Shown here: one piece after another, positions 51,348 through 59,214 of the stretch
Position numbering within the stretch: position 1 is the stretch's first letter
Layout: each line of letters begins with the position of its first letter
NCBI GenBank assembly: GCA_016792935.1
Contig: JAEUJS010000249.1
Location: 1 to 64,000 of the forward strand
Direction: 5' to 3'
DNA length: 64,000 nucleotides
DNA from: Archangium sp.
GTDB taxonomy: Bacteria; Myxococcota; Myxococcia; Myxococcales; Myxococcaceae
Position numbers and translations under genes: made by a program
Notes under the pieces: model-generated
What the model saw: the letters and a program-made list of their open reading frames with translations, nothing else
What the model was told of the DNA's origin: nothing
Databases searched by the model: none

Positions 51348-51796
51348 GAGAGCTCGAGCTTGAAGCCAGTGTGCGATGCCTTGAAGCCCAGCCGCCCGTA
51401 GAACCGATGCGCTTCGGTGCGACGCACGTCTGACGTGAGCTGCACCAGGCGGCACCCATGCAGGCGCGCGAGCTCGATGCCGTACTCGATGAACTGCCCG
51501 CCGTAGCCCTTGCCGCGGTGGTCTGAGCGAATGCGAACGGACTCCAGCGTCGCGCGCCACGCTCCACTGCGAGACAAACCCGGAGTGCGCGTCACCTGCA
51601 TCATCCCGATGAGTTCTCCGCCGAGCTCTGCGACGAGCAGATGCTGATGCGGGTCGCTGCTCACCGCTTCCCACGCTGCGAGGTAGCGCGGATCATCGAC
51701 GCTCGCTTCGCGCCTCGTCCCCAGCGTGTCGTCACTCAACAGGACAATCAGCGCCGGGAGATCCGCTCGCACAGCCGGTCGGAACGAGAGCGTCAT
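51344..51796 (-). CDS. GNAT family N-acetyltransferase
   Basis: 150 aa. Acetyl-CoA-binding region RIRSDHRGKGYGGQFIEYGI (about 89-108) carries the R/Q-x-x-G-x-G/A loop, followed by GCRLVQLTSDVRRTEAHRFY and GRLGFKASHTGF. Typical GNAT fold; substrate unknown. It is wedged between the ICMT-like methyltransferase (10 bp upstream) and the FAD oxidoreductase (4-bp overlap), in an otherwise phenolic-lipid-like operon, where it is unexpected. Confidence 0.9.
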   Translation of the reverse strand: MTLSFRPAVRADLPALIVLLSDDTLGTRREASVDDPRYLAAWEAVSSDPHQHLLVAELGGELIGMMQVTRTPGLSRSGAWRATLESVRIRSDHRGKGYGGQFIEYGIELARLHGCRLVQLTSDVRRTEAHRFYGRLGFKASHTGFKLELS

Positions 51797-51806
51797 GCGT
51801 CACCAC

Positions 51807-52322
51807 TTAGCGCAGGCCGAGCGCCTGCTCCTCGACACGAATGCGCACGCGGAGAAGGAGCGCATTTCCAATCGTGAACACCACCGCGGTCAGCCACGCG
51901 CCGTGCACCAGCGGCAGCACGAGAAGTTCGAGGCACACGGCGACGTAGTTCGGATGCCGCACGAACTGGTACGGCCCGCCGCTCACCAGTTGCTCGCCCT
52001 TGGGCAACACGATGACGCGCGTGTTCCATCGAAAGCCGAGCGTGGTGATGGCCCAGTACCGCAGCAGCTGCGCGCCCACCGCGAGACCGAGCGCGATGAA
52101 GCCGAGCGCGCCCGGGAATTCGCGCGCGAACAGCCACGGCTCCGCGACGCACGAGATGAGGAACGCGGTGTGGAAGACCGTCATGAACGGGTAGTGGCCC
52201 TGGCCGTACTCGACCGCGCCGCGCTCGAAGGCCCACTTCGCGTTGCGCACCGAGAGTCGCAGCTCGACGAGCCGCTCGACGCCGACCAGCGCGATGAGTC
52301 CTGTGTAGAGCCACAGGCTCAC
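51807..52322 (-). CDS. Isoprenylcysteine carboxyl methyltransferase family protein
   Basis: 171 aa with four to five membrane helices. Signature SGGPYQFVRHPNYVAVCLEL (about 114-133) is the ICMT/PEMT-type SAM-binding motif (RHPxY), preceded by WAITTLGFRWNTRVI. Similar proteins (SrsB in Streptomyces, BpsB in Bacillus) O-methylate alkylpyrones or alkylresorcinols made by the adjacent type III polyketide synthase. That fits here, as the synthase lies upstream with a 361-bp gap. Inner membrane. Confidence 0.9.
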   Translation of the reverse strand: MSLWLYTGLIALVGVERLVELRLSVRNAKWAFERGAVEYGQGHYPFMTVFHTAFLISCVAEPWLFAREFPGALGFIALGLAVGAQLLRYWAITTLGFRWNTRVIVLPKGEQLVSGGPYQFVRHPNYVAVCLELLVLPLVHGAWLTAVVFTIGNALLLRVRIRVEEQALGLR

Positions 52323-52381
52323 ACTGCGACCTCACGCGCGCGCGATGTACCCAACCTCGCAACGAGCGGACCTTCGACCGT

Positions 52382-52619
52382 AGCGCGATGCGACGACGCT
52401 CTTCCGCGCACGCTGCTCACCGCAGCGCGATGCGATGACGCTGGGTGCCTTGCGCGCACGCCGCTCACTGCAGCGCTAAGCGCCGTCGCTCTTCCGCGCA
52501 CGCTGCTCACCGCAACGCGATGCGACGACGCTCTTCCGCGCACGCAGCTCGCCGCAGCGCGACGCGACGACGCCGAGTGGCTTCCGCCCAGGCTGCTCAC
52601 CGCAACGCGACGCGATGCT
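52382..52619. repeat. Imperfect tandem repeat, 42-48 bp unit
   Basis: About five and a half units, each resembling AGCGCGATGCGACGACGCT followed by CTTCCGCGCACGCTGCTCACCGC with variation (spacing 42, 48, 42, 42 and 48 bp). GC-rich and non-coding. Possibly a recombination or structural element. Confidence 0.65.
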
Positions 52620-52626
52620 GAGTGAT

Positions 52627-52663
52627 TTCCCCTCACCCTGACCCTGAGGCGGGGGAGAGGGAA
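52627..52663. repeat. Dispersed repeat, second copy
   Basis: The 19-bp word at 52627-52645 is the exact reverse complement of 3891-3909, followed by GAGGCGGGGGAGAGGG. The element lies in the gap upstream of the methyltransferase gene. Confidence 0.5.
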
Positions 52664-52683
52664 GGCCCGCGCGCGCGACGAAC

Positions 52684-53766
52684 TCACCATCGCAGCAGAA
52701 CCAACTCGGAGCAGAACCCCGGGCCCATCGCCATCATCAACCCGATGTCGCCTTTCTTCGCGACGCCCGAGTCGAGCAAGTCTCCGAGCACGTACAGCAC
52801 CGACGCCGACGACAAGTTCCCGACCGTGCGCAGCGACTCCCAGCTCCGCGCCAGCGCCGTCGGAGGCAGCTCGAGCGCCTGCTCGAACGCCTCGAGCACC
52901 TTCGGCCCACCGGTGTGTGCGACCCAGTGCGTCACGTCACTCCGCTTCAAGCCGTGCTTCTGCAGAAACCCATCGACGTTGCCGCGCACGTTGGTCAGCA
53001 CCATCTCCGGCACGCGCGCCGAGAGCACCACCTTGAACCCCGAATCGAGAAAGTCCCAACCCATCACGTCTTCCGTGTCTGGGTAGAAGACCGACTCGCT
53101 CGCCACGACGCGCGGGCCCACAGCAGTCGAATCGCCGCCGCGAATCACGACGGCGGCCGCTCCATCACCAAACAGCCCCGACGCGATGATGTTCGACAAT
53201 GAGATGTCGTCGCGCTGCACGGTGAGCGAGCACAGCTCGACCGACAACAGCACCGCGGTGTGCCCGGGAAACCCGCGCAGCAAATCACTCACGCGCGCCG
53301 TGCCCGCGACCCCGGCGACACACCCGAGGCCGAAAATCGGCAGTCGCTTCACGTCGGGCCGCAGGCCCAGCTTGTTCACCAGCCGCGCATCGATGCTCGG
53401 CGTCGCCAACCCGGTGATGCTCGTGAAGCACAGCGCATCGACGTCTTTGAGCTCGAGACCGGCCTTCTTCACCGCCGCGCGCACCGCTTCTTCTCCGAGC
53501 CGCACGGCCTCGCGAATCCACACCTGGTTGCGCTTCTCGAAGGTGTTGAGCGGAGGGTAGTCGGCCATCGGAATCGCCAGATGCCGCCCGCGCACCTGCA
53601 CCGAGCCGTGCAGCGCATCGACGCGGCTCTTGTTGAACGAGTGCCCGCCCTCGCGCCAATAGTCCTGCAGCCCCTGCGAGAGCTCGGCCTGCGAGTGGTA
53701 GTGCGGCGGCAGCGCGCGCACGACGGCGGCGACGACGGGTACGGGAGTGGTCACGGCGGTAGGCAT
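52684..53766 (-). CDS. Type III polyketide synthase
   Basis: 360 aa. Chalcone-synthase-like catalytic triad: Cys149 in FGLGCVAGVAGTA, His284 in WVAHTGGPK and Asn317 in TVGNLSSASV. The C-terminal GPGFCSELVLLRW is the usual end. It condenses malonyl units onto long-chain starters to give alkylpyrones, alkylresorcinols or related phenolic lipids in similar operons (SrsA, BpsA). Followed downstream by ICMT-like methyltransferase, GNAT and FAD oxidoreductase genes. Cytosolic homodimer. Product not deducible. Confidence 0.95.
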   Translation of the reverse strand: MPTAVTTPVPVVAAVVRALPPHYHSQAELSQGLQDYWREGGHSFNKSRVDALHGSVQVRGRHLAIPMADYPPLNTFEKRNQVWIREAVRLGEEAVRAAVKKAGLELKDVDALCFTSITGLATPSIDARLVNKLGLRPDVKRLPIFGLGCVAGVAGTARVSDLLRGFPGHTAVLLSVELCSLTVQRDDISLSNIIASGLFGDGAAAVVIRGGDSTAVGPRVVASESVFYPDTEDVMGWDFLDSGFKVVLSARVPEMVLTNVRGNVDGFLQKHGLKRSDVTHWVAHTGGPKVLEAFEQALELPPTALARSWESLRTVGNLSSASVLYVLGDLLDSGVAKKGDIGLMMAMGPGFCSELVLLRW

Positions 53767-53803
53767 AACCTCACCCGCTCACGATTGCCGGGAAGACACT
53801 TCG

Positions 53804-56254
53804 TTACTGCGTGCGGCGCAGAATCTGGCCATTGCTGCCCACCGCGAAGGTGACCGGTGTCGTGCCGCCAACCATCGTGATGTTGTTGAGCGAGTAGTAG
53901 TTCGGCGTCTCGGTGTAGTTGAGCGAGCCATCGAAGCGAATCGCGACGCCGCTCGAGCCGACGAGGAGGATGGTGTTCGGGTCGATCATCACCAGCCCGT
54001 AGTAGTCAGCCCAGCCGTCGGACAAATCAGTCCACATCCCCATCTCGTATTTGAGAATCGTCGAGCTCGGGCCGACACCCCACAACACATTGCCCATGCC
54101 GTACATCGCGTAGACGTGATTGGTGGTCGGGAGGGTCACCACCGTCCAGTTCATCCCGTCCCAGTGCCCCGCGAGGCCGTTGTCGCCGAGGCTCCACACG
54201 TCGTTCGCGGCGATGGGCCAGATGGTGTTGTAGTCGTTGGTCGTCATGGCGCCGGTGTTCACCGTCATCCAGCTGGTGCCCATGTAGCGCATCACCAGGC
54301 CATCCGAGCCCGAGGCCCAGATGTCGTTCGCCGACAAACCTTGAATGTCGTACAGCGGCCGCGGCGGAGCAGCCTGTGTGGTCCACGCCGAGCCGTTCCA
54401 CCGGCGCATCACGCCATCACCCACCGCCCAGACGTTGTTCGCCGCGCTGCCCCACACTGAATAGAAGTCGTTGGTGGTGTTGCTGGTGGTGCGCGTCCAG
54501 TTGGTGCCGTCGAAGTGCAGCAACGTTCCGCGCGCGCCCACGGCCCACACGTCGTTCGCCGCGAGCGCGAACACTCCGTACAGCGTGTCGAACGGGCCCG
54601 TGGTGGTCGGTGTCCACGACGCGCCACTGAAACGCATCGTCGCGCCGCCGATGCCGGTGGCGATGACGGTGCCGCCCGCGCCGGTCACGCTGCGCCAGTG
54701 CGCGTACGCCGGCGAAGTCACCTGCGACCACATCGTGCCGTTGAAACGCAACACCACGCCGTCGTCACCGACGACCCACACGTCGTTGGGTCCGGTGCCC
54801 CACGTTCCGTAGAAGGTCGGGTTGGTGGGCAACATCTGCGACTGCACCATCGTGCCGTTCCACCGCAGCACCACGCCGTCGCCCGCGATGAACACCGTGG
54901 TCGGGTTCGCGGCCCACACCGCGCCGAGCGCGTTCGATGTGCCGCTCGTCACCGTGGACCACATCGTGCCGTTGAAGCGGCGAATCATTCCGTTGTCGCC
55001 GACGGCCCACACGTCGTTCGCGGCGGAGCCCCCGATTCCGTAGAAGTCCTGCGTCACTCCGCTCATCACGGTCAGCCAGCTGGTCCCGTTGAAGCGGCGC
55101 ATCACGCCTGCCGAGCCGACCGCCCACACGTCGTTCGGCGCGCTGCCCCACAGCCCGAAGATGGTCTCGCCCGTGCTGAGCGAGCCCGCCAGCCACGAAG
55201 CGCCGTTCCAGTGGAGAATCACGCCGTCACGCCCCGCCGCCCACACGTCCGTCGCTGAGCTGCCCCACACGGCATAGAGGTCGTCACCGACAGGGCTGAT
55301 GGCGCGCGACCACGTCGACCCGTCCCAGTGCACGATGGTGCCGATGTCGCCGACGGCCCAGACGTCGTTGGCGCTGATGGCCCACGTGTCGTTGAGGCTG
55401 TTGCCTTGCAAGATGGGGTTGCTCCAACACCAGTCGTCGTTCTGCGTGCAAATCGGGCCGCCGCCGCAGACGTTGGGCGTGACGTTGCCTCCGCAGGTGA
55501 GCGGCGCCATGCACGAGCCACACATCGCGGTGCGCGGCACGTTGCAGTTGTCGACGTTGGTGTACGAGCCGCAGTCTTTTCCGAGCCGCGAGCAGAAGCC
55601 CTGGTCGGTCTCCGGTGGACACGTACCGCACACGTTCGCCGCGCCGCCGCCTCCGCAGAACTGACCGTTCATGCACGTGCCGCAATTCGCGGTGCGCATC
55701 ACGCCGCAGTTGTCGTTCGCGGTGACCATGTTGCAGTTCTTCATCAGCCGCGTGCAGAACTGAGGGTCGCTCTCCGGCGTGCACATGCCGCCGCCGCCAG
55801 CCGAGCCGCCGCCAGTCGCTCCGCCCCCCGACGCGGAGCCGCCACCGTTCGCGGATCCACCGCCGCTCGCACCGCCGCCTCCAGTCGCACCGCCTCCAGT
55901 CGCACCGCCTCCAGTCGCACCGCCTCCAGTCGCACCGCCGCCGCCGATTGGATCTCCACCGCCCGTCGCCGCACCACCACCGCTCAGGCCTCCGCCACTG
56001 CCTCCGCCGGTGCCGCCGCCGCTCGCCGCTCCTCCGCCAGCCGTGCCGCCGCCGAGCGGAGCATCAGGTGCGACGCACTCTCCATTGCGGCACTCGTGAC
56101 CATCGACGCAGTCAGCGGTCGTGGCGCATGCGAAGCGTTGCGAAGACAAGTCAGGCGGCGTGCACGTACAGCCCGCCAACGTGAGCGCGAGCACCGCCGG
56201 CAGCCATGCGAGATGGCAACTGCGAGTTGCCATCTGGAGCTGCGCGACCTTCAC
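53804..56254 (-). CDS. Lipoprotein with Gly-rich linker, Cys-rich domains and about 14 propeller repeats
   Basis: 816 aa from ATG at 56254 (overlapping the upstream stop; a second Met is at 56233). Lipobox LALTLAGCTC, then CATTADCVDGHECRNGEC, a Gly/Ala/Ser/Thr linker (about 65-155, 15-bp DNA units), and three Cys-rich segments with FCTRL/FCSRLGKDC patterns. Residues about 290-816 contain around fourteen 35-45-residue repeats, most carrying NDVWAVG-like motifs and a WNG/FNG turn (for example AANDVWAVGARGTLLHFDG). Fourteen would suit two seven-bladed propellers. Outer surface, ligand unknown. Co-translated with the TPR-membrane protein upstream. Confidence 0.88.
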   Translation of the reverse strand: MKVAQLQMATRSCHLAWLPAVLALTLAGCTCTPPDLSSQRFACATTADCVDGHECRNGECVAPDAPLGGGTAGGGAASGGGTGGGSGGGLSGGGAATGGGDPIGGGGATGGGATGGGATGGGATGGGGASGGGSANGGGSASGGGATGGGSAGGGGMCTPESDPQFCTRLMKNCNMVTANDNCGVMRTANCGTCMNGQFCGGGGAANVCGTCPPETDQGFCSRLGKDCGSYTNVDNCNVPRTAMCGSCMAPLTCGGNVTPNVCGGGPICTQNDDWCWSNPILQGNSLNDTWAISANDVWAVGDIGTIVHWDGSTWSRAISPVGDDLYAVWGSSATDVWAAGRDGVILHWNGASWLAGSLSTGETIFGLWGSAPNDVWAVGSAGVMRRFNGTSWLTVMSGVTQDFYGIGGSAANDVWAVGDNGMIRRFNGTMWSTVTSGTSNALGAVWAANPTTVFIAGDGVVLRWNGTMVQSQMLPTNPTFYGTWGTGPNDVWVVGDDGVVLRFNGTMWSQVTSPAYAHWRSVTGAGGTVIATGIGGATMRFSGASWTPTTTGPFDTLYGVFALAANDVWAVGARGTLLHFDGTNWTRTTSNTTNDFYSVWGSAANNVWAVGDGVMRRWNGSAWTTQAAPPRPLYDIQGLSANDIWASGSDGLVMRYMGTSWMTVNTGAMTTNDYNTIWPIAANDVWSLGDNGLAGHWDGMNWTVVTLPTTNHVYAMYGMGNVLWGVGPSSTILKYEMGMWTDLSDGWADYYGLVMIDPNTILLVGSSGVAIRFDGSLNYTETPNYYSLNNITMVGGTTPVTFAVGSNGQILRRTQ
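55876..55935. repeat. Perfect 15-bp tandem repeats in a lipoprotein gene
   Basis: Four consecutive exact copies of CGCCTCCAGTCGCAC, encoding a GATGG-type pentapeptide on the other strand. Copy-number changes would keep the frame and vary linker length. Confidence 0.85.
56211..56235. repeat. Palindromic dispersed repeat, copy at 56 kb
   Basis: Perfect palindrome with 11-bp arms AGATGGCAACT and its complement around GCG. It overlaps the signal-peptide region of the 53804-56254 lipoprotein. The flanking AGCCATGC (56202-56209) is also shared with the copy at 28501. Confidence 0.75.
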
Positions 56255-57285
56255 GGAAAGCTCCCGCTCACCAACACGCCACCGGGCGACGGAGCGAGGC
56301 TCACCTTCGTGCTCGTCTCCGGACCACCGACGATGAACATCACGACGCCCGCTGCGGCCAGCGCGCCCGCGCTCACGAAGAGCACGTTGGCGACCGTGCC
56401 GTCGGCCGCCGCCTGCACGCCGCGCGTCTGCGCCTCGCGCTCGGTGATGCCGGTGATGCGGCCATCGGCATCGCGCGTCGCGCCGTTGATGGAAGCGAGG
56501 GCCGAGCTGCTCTTGATGCCAAAATACGCACCGACGCCCGCGGCGACCGCGGCGCCACCGACGACGAAGTACGACGCCGTGCGCACGCCGCCACCCGACG
56601 ACGACGACTTCCCGATGACGGGGTCGACCACGGGCGAGGGCGGAGGAGGCGGCGTCGCCGACACCATCGGCGCGGGTGGCGTCGCCACCAACGGAGCGCT
56701 CTCACTGCCGAGCACCACCAGCTGCGCCTCGTTGTCTCCAAAGAGCTCGGCCCACCACTGCACCTCGGTGCCATCGACTGCAGTGCTCGCCTTGCCACCT
56801 TCGAGCGGCGCGTTCCGCAGCTGCCAGCTCCCGCTGATCAACACGTGGAGGACCAGCGTGCGCGCCTGCTTGAGCGGATCCTTCGGAACCTCGACGTTGA
56901 GCGCGACGACGCGGCCGTCTTTCGCGGTGGGCTGCAGCTGTTTGATTTCCAACGCGCCGGACTCGGCGACCGACGACGCCGCCTCGAGGTACGGAGTCGA
57001 GACACGCGGCGCGAAGTCTTCGCCGAGCTTGTGCGACGGGTCGAGCACCAGCAGCTCGGTGAAGGCGTCCTTCGCGGGGCCGGCCTGCCGCTGCTGGCCG
57101 GCGGCGATGCCCTGCAGTTCGAGAATTCGCAGCAAGCTCGCGCGATCGAGCCCCTTTGCGGCGCGCGCCTTCTTCAGGGCGGCCTGCGCCTCGGCGTATT
57201 TGTATTTCGTCATCAGGGCTTCGGCGGTCTTCAACTCCGCGGGAGCGACCGACAACGTCGCCACGAGCACGAGCGAGAAAGGCAT
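56251..57285 (-). CDS. Secreted TPR-like protein with C-terminal membrane segments
   Basis: 344 aa. N-terminal signal-like segment (MPFSLVLVATLSVAPAE), helical TPR-type repeats (about 18-100, LKTAEALMTKYKYAEAQAAL), a beta domain, and a Pro-rich hinge (about 200-225, SATPPPPPSPVVDPV). Two C-terminal hydrophobic segments follow (SYFVVGGAAVAAGVGAYFGI and VLFVSAGALAAAGVVMFIVG). This is the same plan as 20478-21218. Its stop overlaps the lipoprotein start by 4 bp, so both are made together. It is divergent from the kinase (96 bp). Function unknown. Confidence 0.8.
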   Translation of the reverse strand: MPFSLVLVATLSVAPAELKTAEALMTKYKYAEAQAALKKARAAKGLDRASLLRILELQGIAAGQQRQAGPAKDAFTELLVLDPSHKLGEDFAPRVSTPYLEAASSVAESGALEIKQLQPTAKDGRVVALNVEVPKDPLKQARTLVLHVLISGSWQLRNAPLEGGKASTAVDGTEVQWWAELFGDNEAQLVVLGSESAPLVATPPAPMVSATPPPPPSPVVDPVIGKSSSSGGGVRTASYFVVGGAAVAAGVGAYFGIKSSSALASINGATRDADGRITGITEREAQTRGVQAAADGTVANVLFVSAGALAAAGVVMFIVGGPETSTKVSLAPSPGGVLVSGSFP

Positions 57286-57381
57286 GCGCGCGACTCTACT
57301 CCCGCAGTCTCGACGTACCTGATCTCAAGCGCTCCAGAAGTGGTCCGCTCTGTATGCCGGGGTAAGCTCCGCTCCGACCGC

Positions 57382-59127
57382 GTGGATCAACCCAATTCCC
57401 CACTGCCGACCGACGGGTTGCAGCCCATCGAGTTCGGCAAATATCGGCTCATTCGCCGCATCGCCGTCGGGGGCATGGCGCAGATCTGGCTCGCGGTGCA
57501 GCGTGGCCCGCACGGCTTCGAGAAGACCGCGGTGCTCAAGGTCATCCTCCCCGAGCTCTGCACCAACGACGAGTTCGTCCAGATGTTCCTCGACGAAGCG
57601 CGCCTCGCCGCCGGGCTCGACCACAGCAACGTGGTGCGCATCTACGACTTCGGCGAAGTGAACGGTCAGTACTACCTCGCGATGGAACACCTGCCCGGTG
57701 AAGACCTCGCGAGCATCATGCAGTCGAGCAAGCGCGCCGAGCGGCTGGTGCCCATCGCCACCGCGTGCGACATCATCGTGGGAGCGGCGACCGGTCTGCA
57801 CTTCGCGCACGAGCTCACCGACGCGAGCGGCAAGGCGCTCAACGTCGTGCACCGCGACGTCAGCCCTTCGAACATCATCGTCACGTACCACGGCACCGTG
57901 AAGCTGGTGGATTTCGGCATCGCGCGCGCGGAATCGAACATCACCAAGACCGCGGCGGGCACCCTCAAGGGCAAGGTCGCTTACGTCTCTCCGGAGCAGG
58001 CCGCTGGTGACGTCCTCGATCGCCGCAGCGACGTCTTCGCGCTCGGCACCGTGCTTTACGAGCTCGTCACGCTGCAGCGCCCGTTCAAGCGCGAGAGCGA
58101 CCTCGCGACGTTGAAGGCGGTGGTGAGCGCGCAGATTCCGGTGCCGAGCAGCATTCGGCCGCAGGTGCCTCCGGCGCTCGACGCCATCATCTTGAAGGCG
58201 ATGGAACGCGACCTCGACGCTCGCTACCAGAGCGCCGCCGAGCTCGCCGACGCGCTCGCGGGGTTCCTGGTGAGTCAGCAGTACGTACGCAGCGAGCGCG
58301 CGCTCGCGGACTTCATGAGCGGTCTGTTCGAAGCGGACCGCCGCCTGGGCAAGTTGCGCATCGCCCAGACTGCACTCGAGCCCTCGGCGAAGACGCCTTC
58401 CCAGCTCAAGCACCTGCCACAGCACCTCTCGCCGATTCGCTCGCACCCGACGTTGCCGGCGGCCGACCTCGCGCCTGCGCCGCCGCCCGCTGCGCCACCG
58501 CCAGGCACGACGGGGTCGATGCCCATCGTGGAAGGCGTGGACGTCTCGATTCATACCGCCGACGAGTCGGCTGGGGTGATGGCCACGCAGGTCGGAGAGC
58601 CCACGCTCGCGCGGATGGATCGCGAGCGTCGTCAGCGCACGGCCATCGGCGTCGGAGTCGTCGTGGTGCTCCTCGCCGCCGTCGCGTGGTTCGCGACCCG
58701 AGGTCCGAGCGAAGACGAGAAGAAGCCGCCCGTGGTGGTGGTGAAGAAGGACCCGCCGCCTCCGAAAGATCCGCCGAAGGAACCAGTGAAGGATCCGCTC
58801 GTGGCAGTGGTCGACCCGAATCAGCCGAAAGATCCGCCTCCGGTCGAGCCTCCGAAAGATCCGCCTCCGAAAGATCCGCCGCCTGCGAAGGATCCCGTGC
58901 CGAAGCCGAAGCCCGTCGCCGCGAAGGGCAAGCTCACGCTCGACACCACGCCGTACACGGAGGTCTTCCTCAAGGGGAAGAAGCTCGGCGACACGCCGCT
59001 GGTCGACGTCTCGTTGCCGCCCGGCATCCACGTGCTCACGCTGGTGAACGACGCGAAGGGCATCAAGCGCGCGATCGAGATCGAGATCGCCGCCGGAAAA
59101 ACGACGACGAAAAAGCTGAAGCTCTGA
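57382..59127 (+). CDS. Ser/Thr protein kinase with PEGA tail
   Basis: 581 aa from GTG at 57382. Hanks-type kinase: glycine loop IAVGGMAQIW (about 28-37), catalytic Lys at 53 (AVLKVI), HRDVSPSNII (about 157-166, Asp159), DFGIAR (177-182), and the VSPEQAAGDVLDRRSDV activation segment. The core ends by about residue 300. A Pro/Ala linker follows, then a TM helix (RTAIGVGVVVVLLAAVAWFA, about 415-435), a Pro/Lys-rich stretch, and a C-terminal PEGA domain (VFLKGKKLGDTPLVDVSLPP). A myxobacterial-type transmembrane kinase. It is convergent with the graspetide precursor gene. Confidence 0.95.
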   Translation: MDQPNSPLPTDGLQPIEFGKYRLIRRIAVGGMAQIWLAVQRGPHGFEKTAVLKVILPELCTNDEFVQMFLDEARLAAGLDHSNVVRIYDFGEVNGQYYLAMEHLPGEDLASIMQSSKRAERLVPIATACDIIVGAATGLHFAHELTDASGKALNVVHRDVSPSNIIVTYHGTVKLVDFGIARAESNITKTAAGTLKGKVAYVSPEQAAGDVLDRRSDVFALGTVLYELVTLQRPFKRESDLATLKAVVSAQIPVPSSIRPQVPPALDAIILKAMERDLDARYQSAAELADALAGFLVSQQYVRSERALADFMSGLFEADRRLGKLRIAQTALEPSAKTPSQLKHLPQHLSPIRSHPTLPAADLAPAPPPAAPPPGTTGSMPIVEGVDVSIHTADESAGVMATQVGEPTLARMDRERRQRTAIGVGVVVVLLAAVAWFATRGPSEDEKKPPVVVVKKDPPPPKDPPKEPVKDPLVAVVDPNQPKDPPPVEPPKDPPPKDPPPAKDPVPKPKPVAAKGKLTLDTTPYTEVFLKGKKLGDTPLVDVSLPPGIHVLTLVNDAKGIKRAIEIEIAAGKTTTKKLKL

Positions 59128-59177
59128 AAAGAAAAGCCCCCGAGCCGGTCTCCCAGGTGCGGGGAGAGGCTCAGGGG
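59128..59177 (-). terminator. Rho-independent terminator of the precursor gene
   Basis: A stem of about 17 bp (arms within 59137-59154 and 59161-59177, loop AGGTGC) is followed, on the minus strand, by a T-rich run (CTTTTCTTTT, 59127-59136). It would end the graspetide precursor transcript; as a hairpin it could also act on the convergent kinase transcript. Confidence 0.8.
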
Positions 59178-59214
59178 TCTGGTCTGGGGAAGAGGTCGCC
59201 TCTGCCCGCGCTTT

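Larger units (their letters stand above)
52323..52683. other. Gene-free 361-bp region
   Basis: Between the methyltransferase and type III PKS genes. It holds about five imperfect tandem units (52382-52619) and then the dispersed word at 52627-52645 with a G-rich stretch to 52663. No gene or clear promoter was recognised; shadow frames over the repeats are not proteins. Confidence 0.6.

Noticed and set aside
52382-52619. Tandem array considered as a CRISPR
   Set aside because: Units adjoin without unique spacers and are degenerate; no cas genes nearby.
56206-57381. In-frame extension of the Ser/Thr kinase
   Set aside because: It is antisense to the TPR-membrane gene and contains no domain; GTG at 57382 fits the kinase start.
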